Positions 58,088 through 64,000 of a stretch of 64,000 nt of DNA are shown here, one piece after another. The number at the start of each line of letters is the position of its first letter. Within the stretch, counting starts at the first letter, position 1. Source of the stretch: Flavilitoribacter nigricans DSM 23189 = NBRC 102662 (GTDB lineage Bacteria > Bacteroidota > Bacteroidia > Chitinophagales > Saprospiraceae); contig NZ_PDUD01000017.1 in assembly GCF_002646595.1 (NCBI RefSeq), forward strand, positions 1 through 64,000, in the 5' to 3' direction. The notes beneath the pieces are model-generated. The model was not told where the DNA came from. It saw only the letters and a list, made by a program, of their open reading frames with translations, and searched no databases. The translations under genes and the position numbers were made by a program.

Positions 58088-59026
58088 TTATTTCAGAAAT
58101 TTCCGCAAAGCTTTATTAACCGCTTTCGCCTGTTCCCACTGGACAAAATGTCCCGCTTCGGGTAGCAGCAGCAAAGTACTGTTCGGCATAGCGTCGTGTC
58201 CGGAGCGGGCCACGGTTTCCGTATTCAGTCCGGCGTGAAGAAAAGGGTTGGGAATCAACCGGTCTTCCTGCCCGTAAATGATCAGCGTGGGCAGATCGAT
58301 CCCGGAAAGTCGGTCGAAGACGGGTTCGTTAAGCATCCCCTTTACACACCGGGGAACCATCTCGCAGTAGCGATCGTATTCCACGGTTTCGCGCATGTAC
58401 ATCCGGTCATCGATCATAAAGCGGGCATTATCGGGCATTTCGAAGAAATTGATCTCGAAGTTTTTGACGATCTGCTCGGCAGGAGTAGCCTTGATCAAAG
58501 CAGCGTTGTACACATTTTTCATCCACGCGCTTTCCTCAGCGGTAAAAGTCTCGAATCCGGCCGGAGCCAGCAGTACCAGCCGGTCGATGCCTTCCGGATC
58601 TTGCAGTACGGTATGCAGGGCGATCTGCCCGCCCATGGAGTGACCGACGAGTACTACATTCTCCAATCCAAGTGCATCGATGAACTGCCGCACGGTATGC
58701 GCAAAGAAACTCATGTCATAAGCGTAAGCCCCTTTGGAAGATTTACCGTAACCGGGCAGATCCAGAGCAATGCAACGGTAGCGTTTTTTGAGCTTTGCAA
58801 TATTCTGATCCCAGGCCCGCAGATAACTGCCCAGTCCATGGATGAATAATAAGGTGCGGTCGCCTTTTCCTTCGTCGACATAAGCGACCTCAATACTATC
58901 GGAAAGCACGGCGTAATGCACATCGTAAGGATATTGCCAGTCTTGCATGGATGGTTTCTTTTCTGGTTGGGCGAACAGGCTCGTAAAGCCGGTCAGAATG
59001 ATCAGGAAGATAAAGGAGGTTTTCAT
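58088..59026 (-). CDS. Exported alpha/beta hydrolase
   Basis: This 312-residue protein starts at 59026 with a signal peptide (MKTSFIFLIILTGFTSLFA); longer starts at 59032 and 59047 are possible. The alpha/beta hydrolase core shows the oxyanion region FIHGLGSY, the nucleophile S130 in VGHSMGG, the acid in IYGQEDRLIPNP and the His in PEAGHFVQWE. Members of this group hydrolyse esters or C-C bonds of small molecules such as acyl-homoserine lactone-like or aromatic compounds. It is divergent from the reductase gene. Confidence 0.85.
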   Translation of the reverse strand: MKTSFIFLIILTGFTSLFAQPEKKPSMQDWQYPYDVHYAVLSDSIEVAYVDEGKGDRTLLFIHGLGSYLRAWDQNIAKLKKRYRCIALDLPGYGKSSKGAYAYDMSFFAHTVRQFIDALGLENVVLVGHSMGGQIALHTVLQDPEGIDRLVLLAPAGFETFTAEESAWMKNVYNAALIKATPAEQIVKNFEINFFEMPDNARFMIDDRMYMRETVEYDRYCEMVPRCVKGMLNEPVFDRLSGIDLPTLIIYGQEDRLIPNPFLHAGLNTETVARSGHDAMPNSTLLLLPEAGHFVQWEQAKAVNKALRKFLK

Positions 59027-59089
59027 AACCATAATTTTGTTGCGCACAAAATTATCCGGAATGCCACATTACTTTAGGCATTTACTATT

Positions 59090-59110
59090 TATATTTGACC
59101 GGTGGGTCAA
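59090..59110 (+). promoter_or_regulatory. -7 element and overlapping palindrome upstream of the SDR gene
   Basis: TATATTTG (59090-59097) matches TAnnTTTG exactly. TTGACC-GGTG-GGTCAA (59095-59110) is a perfect 6-bp dyad overlapping it, so a repressor could block the promoter. No TTG lies at the expected upstream distance. The gene starts at 59271. Confidence 0.4.
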
Positions 59111-59270
59111 CCCGCACTCATCATTACAACAACCAACTGAAAATCAAATAGATAAATCTTTCAACGAAATCATTTAAAACCCCAGTCAAGGTAATAAAAT
59201 ACCGGCATCGGCTTCGGAAGAGCGCGCCATACCCTAATTTCACCCTCCACTAACCAACTAAAAATATAGC

Positions 59271-60014
59271 ATGAAAAGACTATCCGGCAAAGTAGCGATC
59301 ATCACCGGCGGAGCCCGGGGAATTGGCAAGACCACCGCGCAAAAATTCCTGGCGGAAGGAGCGGCCGTAGCCATCTGGGACATCGATGAAACGGCCGGAC
59401 AGGCCGCAACGACCGAACTGAAGCACCAGGGAGGAGAGCTTCGTTTTTATAAAGTCAACACCTCCGATCTCAGTGCCGCCACGGAAGCGGCCGCCCAGGT
59501 AGTCAGCGATTTTGGGAAGATCGATATCCTGGTGAATAATGCCGGGATCACGCGGGACGCCTCAATGAAAAAGATGTCCGAACAGCAGTGGCAACAGGTC
59601 ATCGACGTCAACCTGACGGGGGTTTTCAATTGCACCAAGGCTGTTTCGCCCTACATGGCGGAGCAACAGTCCGGCCGGATCCTTAATGCTGCTTCCGTAG
59701 TGGCTCACAATGGTAATTTTGGCCAGACCAATTACGTAGCCACCAAAGCCGGAGTGATCGGTATGACCAAGGTGTGGGCCCGGGAATTTGGCCGGAAAGG
59801 CATAACCGTCAATGCCGTGGCTCCCGGTTTTATCCAGACCGAAATGGTTGAAACGATTCCTGCGGAATTCCTGACCCAACTAAAAGATAAAACCCCACTC
59901 GGTCGTATGGGCAACACCGACGATATCGCCAATGCCTACCTCTTTCTGGCATCGGACGAAGCTTCTTTCATCACCGGTACGGTACTGAATGTAGACGGAG
60001 GGCTGGTGCTCTGA
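59271..60014 (+). CDS. Short-chain dehydrogenase/reductase (FabG/PhaB-like)
   Basis: This 247-residue enzyme has the NAD(P)-binding TGGARGIG (12-19), NNAG (89-92), and the catalytic Ser142, Tyr155 and Lys159 in SVVAHNGNFGQTNYVATK. It is closest in pattern to 3-oxoacyl-ACP or acetoacetyl-CoA reductases. It reduces a 3-oxoacyl thioester or a related ketone. The gene is transcribed away from the hydrolase; whether they share a pathway is not clear. Confidence 0.92.
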   Translation: MKRLSGKVAIITGGARGIGKTTAQKFLAEGAAVAIWDIDETAGQAATTELKHQGGELRFYKVNTSDLSAATEAAAQVVSDFGKIDILVNNAGITRDASMKKMSEQQWQQVIDVNLTGVFNCTKAVSPYMAEQQSGRILNAASVVAHNGNFGQTNYVATKAGVIGMTKVWAREFGRKGITVNAVAPGFIQTEMVETIPAEFLTQLKDKTPLGRMGNTDDIANAYLFLASDEASFITGTVLNVDGGLVL

Positions 60015-60207
60015 TCGTGATAAACCGTATTTCCGAACCGTCAACGGCCAGCTCAGAAGCGGTAGCCGCCGAAGCCGCAAAGTTTCCCGTAAATTTGTTG
60101 AGGACCCGGCGTGTATTCTGGCTTAGGTGCAGGTACCCTATACTTCCGGTTTGGTCCGTCTATCCGACTGCTCCAATAAACGAAAACGTCCCAAGTGGTA
60201 AGCTGTC

Positions 60208-61611
60208 ATGAGAAACCAATTGCAAAAATTTACGCAGTTCGCCAATACCCTGCTCCCCCACGAGACGGAGTACCTGCTGGCGACCCAGCAGTTTCAGGAC
60301 GAGAAGCGGCTGGAGATCCTGCGATTGGTCGATTACAACGCCCACCACATTGAGCAATTCACGCCCTACGATACCGGGATCGATAAACGCAAATACAACC
60401 ACCTTAAAAACTGGATCCGGGAACGACTGAAGACCGTGGATGTGGACGAGCAGTTTAACTGGATGCTCGAAATGGAACAGCAGATCGCCACGGATACCAT
60501 TCAGACGGCAGAAGAAAAGGAACTGCTGCGGGCCATACGCTCCTACCAGCATCCGGCATTTTTCTTCACCAAGTTCTACGAACTGATCGAACAGTACCGC
60601 CATTTTCTGCTGATCCGCCTGCGGTACGCCGACCACCAACTGGTGGACGAGTTCCTGAACACCTACCGTGAAGATTACCGGCACAATAAAGGGGTTAACG
60701 AAAAACTGCACGAGGTCACGCTCGATATCGTGGGGCAATATTCGGGCAAGCAGGCGGAATCCAGTCAGTGGACGGACTGGCTCTCCGAAGTGTTCTACGA
60801 CGAGCGGGTGGACGGCCTCAACCGCTACCTGGCGTTGGTTCGCTTGGTGTTCATCAGCCATAACTACCGGAAGTACGATCTGCTGCGGGAAAAATTCGAC
60901 CACCTGGACCGGCAATTCTCCCGCGGCATCTATTACTCCAAGCGTCTGCTGCTGAACTACTACAGCAACCGACTGATGCTACATTCGAATTTCCGGGAAT
61001 ACGACCGCGCCGTTTATTTCGGTTACCTGTCTATCCGGTCCAAGAATCACGATTATCTGTTCTACGTCAATAACCTCTGTGCGGTGCTGTTGCGGCTGCA
61101 ACGCTATCAGGAAGCCCTGCAACTGATCCAGCAGGCCTCTCCCGAAGCCAAAAAGACCAAGAACTTCCACAACCGGGTCGGCTACGTGGCCTTCTACATG
61201 GAAGCACTGAATAAAAACGGATTGTACAAAAACGCCGAAGGATACGGCGCCTCTTTTCTGAAGGCCTACGCGCGGGAGGTCATCCAGTATCGCTGGCATT
61301 TGTTCTTCTCCGTCTACCTGGAAGCCCTGGTGCGCCGGGGCCAGTTTGAAGCGCTGTTGCGCACGGCCCAGAAATACAAATTACCGGAACTGGACAAAGC
61401 CTACCGGTCCAATGCGGCCTACCTGCCGGATATTCCGCTCTACATTCTGGGAGCCGAGTACAAAGAGGGCCTGATCTCCCGCAAAGCCCTATTGGATAGC
61501 GTCCGTGAATACCTGGAGCAATACCAGAATGACGGAGAACGATTACCGGCCTTTAAAAAGCTACTGATGGAAATAAAAAGCTGGCTGCCGGAAGTAGCCA
61601 CGTTGTTGTGA
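60208..61611 (+). CDS. Hypothetical helical protein
   Basis: This 467-residue protein is not recognised. It has no signal peptide or membrane helix and is rich in Leu, Tyr, Arg and Gln, with long predicted alpha helices. The second half resembles TPR-like pairs: AVLLRLQRYQEALQLIQQA, NRVGYVAFYMEALNKNGLYKNAE, YLEALVRRGQFEALLRTAQ. It probably forms a solenoid that mediates protein contacts. It begins 193 nt after the reductase gene; coding quality is high throughout and no frameshift is seen. Confidence 0.75.
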   Translation: MRNQLQKFTQFANTLLPHETEYLLATQQFQDEKRLEILRLVDYNAHHIEQFTPYDTGIDKRKYNHLKNWIRERLKTVDVDEQFNWMLEMEQQIATDTIQTAEEKELLRAIRSYQHPAFFFTKFYELIEQYRHFLLIRLRYADHQLVDEFLNTYREDYRHNKGVNEKLHEVTLDIVGQYSGKQAESSQWTDWLSEVFYDERVDGLNRYLALVRLVFISHNYRKYDLLREKFDHLDRQFSRGIYYSKRLLLNYYSNRLMLHSNFREYDRAVYFGYLSIRSKNHDYLFYVNNLCAVLLRLQRYQEALQLIQQASPEAKKTKNFHNRVGYVAFYMEALNKNGLYKNAEGYGASFLKAYAREVIQYRWHLFFSVYLEALVRRGQFEALLRTAQKYKLPELDKAYRSNAAYLPDIPLYILGAEYKEGLISRKALLDSVREYLEQYQNDGERLPAFKKLLMEIKSWLPEVATLL

Positions 61612-62100
61612 GGTTTATCCGGCAACCAAGCTACCCCTAATTTCCTGTTACCCATTCCTTATCAACTTCCTTCGGGGTAAGCAATCTCTCCTGTGAGGGC
61701 CGGGCAGCTTAGAACTACGGCCCGGCAGAAACCAGAAATCGACAACGATGGCTATGCGGCTTTTTGGGGTTATTTTGCATAAATGCCAAAACGGAGGGTA
61801 CAGTATCCGGGAACATGTTTTCGCTAGTGTTTAAAAATCCATTTATTGTCCCTCCCCGGTACCGTACCCTCATTTTATTGATACGCAAACAGCTTTAAAT
61901 TATTCATGGGGTCATAATCGTACGAAACGGTAAATCCGCCTAGTTAATTCATGTTGAGATACTTGAATTGTAGAGAGAAGATGGTAGAGCGTAGAGAGAC
62001 TGCAACCGTTAAAATGAGCGATTTTGCTCCATTTTAACGATAGGTAATACCTTTACCCGCTACTCTATACCTTCTACCTAAGGTTGCATAGTAACTCAGA
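61612..62100. other. Intergenic region with hairpins
   Basis: No gene is seen. CGTTAAAATG (62007-62016) and CATTTTAACG (62030-62039) form a perfect 10-bp stem that extends by AGC / GCT, but no T-tract follows on either strand. It is bordered by GTAGAG-rich words (61965-62000 and, complementary, 62055-62080). GCCGGGC / GCCCGGC form another 7-bp stem near 61698-61726. Confidence 0.4.
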
Positions 62101-62925
62101 TTAATTATCCAATACGGGATTTGCGACATACTGATCCCGTTGCTTGCTGAACCTACCCGGCATGATTTCCAGGTAGTCCTTGAACTCCCGCATAAAATGG
62201 GATGGATCGGAAAATTCCAGATCATAAGTCAATGGGGACATAGCCTGCGTGCCCGTCTGCACGTATTTCTGTAAGGCATTTCTCCGGGACGGCCGGATGT
62301 ATTCACTAACCGTGACCCCGTACGGGTGCCTGAACTCCCGTTGCAACCGATGGTTGCCGATCGGCATCGTCGAAGATACCTGCTGGTAGTCGTTCATGCC
62401 CGCCAGTTTCCGGATCTGCTTCATCGACTGATAGGTGTAATCACAAGACTGTTCGTTGAATTCCATTTGACGCCGCAGGTATTCCTCGGCCAGCAGCAAC
62501 TGTGCCGGTCGCTCTTCCAGATCCCGGATCCGGCTGCAGAAATCCTTCAGGCTCCGGCCCAGCACGGTAATACCGTTTGTAAAGGAGGACAGAAATTCCG
62601 AGGGCAGTACCCCGAAGATATTGCGAATACCGTCCGGATACAATCGAATACCGAAAACGTCAACCAGGTTGGAAACCTGCACTTCGCAGGACTGGGTATA
62701 CCGACCGGCCAGCGCGAGATCGGCGGAAGTATCCCAAGCTCCGTCATCCAGGCTCAGTGTATCGTGCTGGTTCGAAAGGTGTACGATCAGTTCGATACAA
62801 CCGTTGGGCGCCACCGAACTTCGGATATTCGGGGTTTCGTCCAGGTCAAACTGCCCGAACCAGAAAGAATGCACAAAGGGTTTTAGGTCAGGAGCGGGTC
62901 GGTGTTCAGAAATCGCCAGGTTCAT
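62101..62925 (-). CDS. AraC-family transcriptional regulator
   Basis: This 274-residue protein has an N-terminal sensing domain of the DUF6597-like kind (about 1-155, APDLKPFVHSFWFG, then SSVAPNGCIELIVHLS and GIRLYPDGIRNIFG) and a C-terminal AraC DNA-binding domain (about 165-265). The second helix-turn-helix is visible in YDLEFSDPSHFMREFKDYLEIMPGRFSKQ. No linked target gene is obvious. It is transcribed away from the noncoding stretch on its right. Confidence 0.88.
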   Translation of the reverse strand: MNLAISEHRPAPDLKPFVHSFWFGQFDLDETPNIRSSVAPNGCIELIVHLSNQHDTLSLDDGAWDTSADLALAGRYTQSCEVQVSNLVDVFGIRLYPDGIRNIFGVLPSEFLSSFTNGITVLGRSLKDFCSRIRDLEERPAQLLLAEEYLRRQMEFNEQSCDYTYQSMKQIRKLAGMNDYQQVSSTMPIGNHRLQREFRHPYGVTVSEYIRPSRRNALQKYVQTGTQAMSPLTYDLEFSDPSHFMREFKDYLEIMPGRFSKQRDQYVANPVLDN

Positions 62926-63498
62926 GATGCTAAAATTAGGGTAGCTTTTGAAAAATAAGACCTGCGGCCTTTTGCCGCAGATCCTGTGCTAGTTATGCAA
63001 TTAGTTTGTTTATGCCGCTTCTAGGTGATTATGGAGTATCATTTCCACCAATGATAACAGACCATCCTTCTTCACGTTGATCAATTAGTCGGTGTCGACC
63101 ACTGTTTCGATCTGTCAAATCTTGCTGAAACTCCATCTTTCTGGATGTTGGTATAAATGTAGGGGCAAGTGGCCGGAATTCCTCGGGCTCTTTATTGGAT
63201 GGCCAGTTCTGGTGAGTAAACAGCCATCGCACTTCCTTCAATCCTTTCTTCCCGGGATTTTCCGGCCGATGTGTTCACCTTTACAGTTTCCTACCGGCCC
63301 GGCCGAAGGCAGTTCTTTATTTATTTTCCGGCGGGCATGGAATTGCTACCATACCTCTTCGATCCGGAAAATGATTTCTACTTAAAAAGGATAATTTTAT
63401 AATGCCTCAGGAAGGTTGGCCCCGGGGAATTCAACGGATGTTTCCAGAGCAGGTTCTGTGCAATGAGATGGGTGGTTTAAACCGCTGGGATGGGAGAC
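62926..63498. other. Noncoding region right of the AraC gene
   Basis: No convincing gene is seen. A minus-strand reading at 63029-63241 (70 codons, ending IIGGNDTP) has protein-like composition but no recognisable family and no support from spacing or signals. Confidence 0.3.
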
Positions 63499-63529
63499 AA
63501 AAAAGCCCATCTTAGTTTCAGATGGGCTT
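63499..63529 (-). terminator. Intrinsic terminator on the minus strand
   Basis: AAGCCCATCT (63503-63512) and AGATGGGCTT (63520-63529) form a perfect 10-bp stem with a 7-nt loop. On the minus strand it is followed by six T residues (complement of 63499-63504). No gene of ordinary size precedes it on that strand within the window, so it may end a short RNA or small-peptide transcript. Confidence 0.85.
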
Positions 63530-63544
63530 CTACAATTCTATTAA

Positions 63545-63604
63545 CTAGACATCAATTACAATCATGTTGGACTGAGGGGGACAATTATTTGCTAAATTAG
63601 ACAT
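63545..63604 (-). CDS. Possible 19-residue peptide before the minus-strand terminator
   Basis: The reading MSNLANNCPPQSNMIVIDV ends 16 nt before the terminator hairpin. It has an ATG start and a TAG stop but no homologue known to me and no clear ribosome-binding site. It is reported only because an efficient terminator directly follows it. The alternative is a noncoding RNA from this stretch. Confidence 0.2.
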   Translation of the reverse strand: MSNLANNCPPQSNMIVIDV

Positions 63605-63702
63605 CAAAATCCAGACCTAATTGAAGGATTCTGCCAAAAAGGTGAACAATACTTGCAAAACCTCCGTTAATCTGATATTTGCAGGAGTTTAATTTGATAT
63701 AC

Positions 63703-63730
63703 TGCCAAATAAACTGATCTTTATTTGGCA
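63703..63730. promoter_or_regulatory. Perfect 11-bp inverted repeat before the AraC gene
   Basis: TGCCAAATAAA (63703-63713) and TTTATTTGGCA (63720-63730) are perfect reverse complements with a 6-nt spacer, placed 31 nt before the ATG at 63762. It is likely an operator or a leader hairpin of the regulator gene; related words (CTGCCAAAAAGG) occur near 63628. Confidence 0.55.
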
Positions 63731-63761
63731 TTTGTTATTGTAAGCAAAAATTTGTTCCAAA

Positions 63762-64000
63762 ATGGAGCTACCCAAGAACATACTGAAAGGCAGGAAGTTG
63801 CAAACACTGGTCGAGAATCAGACGACCTACACCGTCCGAAATGCGGCGATGCATGTCTTCGAAACCCACCAGCAGGCCGAGCAGGTTTTGCTCCAGTTTG
63901 ACCAACCGGTACTAGCCAGTATGTTCCAGGGAAAAAAGGTGATGCACCTGCGCGAACACCAGCCCTTCAACTTCCTTCCCGGCGAATCGCTCATTCTACC
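63762..64000 (+). CDS. AraC-family regulator, N-terminal part (cut by window edge)
   Basis: The 79 codons visible begin MELPKNILKGRKLQTLVENQ and continue with TYTVRNAAMHVFETHQQAE, VLASMFQGKKVMHL and FNFLPGESLIL. This matches the N-terminal sensing domain of a Bacteroidota AraC subgroup whose members open with a similar NRTTYTL...FETHQ pattern. The DNA-binding part lies beyond the window. It is preceded by a palindrome that may serve as its operator. Confidence 0.7.
   Translation, partial: MELPKNILKGRKLQTLVENQTTYTVRNAAMHVFETHQQAEQVLLQFDQPVLASMFQGKKVMHLREHQPFNFLPGESLIL

Noticed and set aside
58018-58122. A 34-codon plus-strand reading starting MNLISEPVRVWNKD.
   Set aside because: It overlaps the end of the hydrolase gene on the other strand and has no other support.
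63029-63241. A 70-codon minus-strand frame ending IIGGNDTP.
   Set aside because: No family, start signal or conserved neighbour can be seen; kept only as a remark on the noncoding region.

Overview
This window is chromosomal DNA from a member of the Bacteroidota, most likely a marine Saprospiria/Lewinella-type bacterium. The evidence is two SusC/SusD-type outer-membrane uptake pairs, a fused SecDF, LytS/LytTR two-component pairs, many Bacteroidota-specific lipoprotein families (DUF4998, DUF4959/DUF5000), and promoters of the TTG-N20-TAnnTTTG type rather than -35/-10 boxes. Base composition is about half G+C and looks even. I saw no rRNA, tRNA, phage, insertion sequence or CRISPR array.

Layout. 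1-8150 (+): a PadR regulator with an MacB/FtsX-type permease under a promoter framed by two operators; a thioredoxin-fold protein; and a LytS kinase whose periplasmic part carries a degenerate thioredoxin-like domain, followed by its LytTR regulator. 8188-13842: an exported esterase-like hydrolase, a secreted trypsin-fold protease with a dockerin-like tail, a PolX protein whose polymerase site appears dead while the PHP nuclease site is intact, and a small lipoprotein. 14058-17150: secDF with terminator. 17257-22408 (-): a zincin-type metalloprotein, then a five-gene operon of ABC ATPase, permease, YtrA-type GntR regulator and two paralogous adhesin-head (GIN/DUF2807-like) proteins, headed by a promoter with two matching operators. 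22809-27050 (-): EVE protein, SpoU methyltransferase, glycosyltransferase 39-like protein and CTP synthase.

27402-38178 (+): an aspartyl protease-like protein, then an arsenosugar-type set (AhpD-like protein, ArsS radical SAM enzyme, DUF2064 glycosyltransferase) followed on the same strand by SusC, SusD, a sodium:solute symporter and a metallophosphoesterase-like protein with several metal ligands missing. No arsenite methyltransferase (ArsM) is present. This is the most interesting block. 38515-46578 (+): a second SusC/SusD locus with two surface lipoproteins carrying discoidin-like domains, ended by a strong terminator; a roughly 170-nt imperfect palindrome separates susC from susD.

46682-57564 (-): intradiol dioxygenase-like lipoprotein, LytTR/LytS pair, Tat-exported sugar isomerase-like protein, and a three-gene operon of symporter, KAS III-like enzyme lacking two of three catalytic residues, and acyl-CoA ligase, then a stand-alone TonB-dependent receptor. 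58088-64000: an exported alpha/beta hydrolase, an SDR reductase, a hypothetical helical protein, and two AraC-type regulators (the second cut by the window edge). They are separated by a long noncoding stretch with a terminator on the minus strand and a perfect palindrome.

All functional calls rest on reading motifs by eye. No database search was run.
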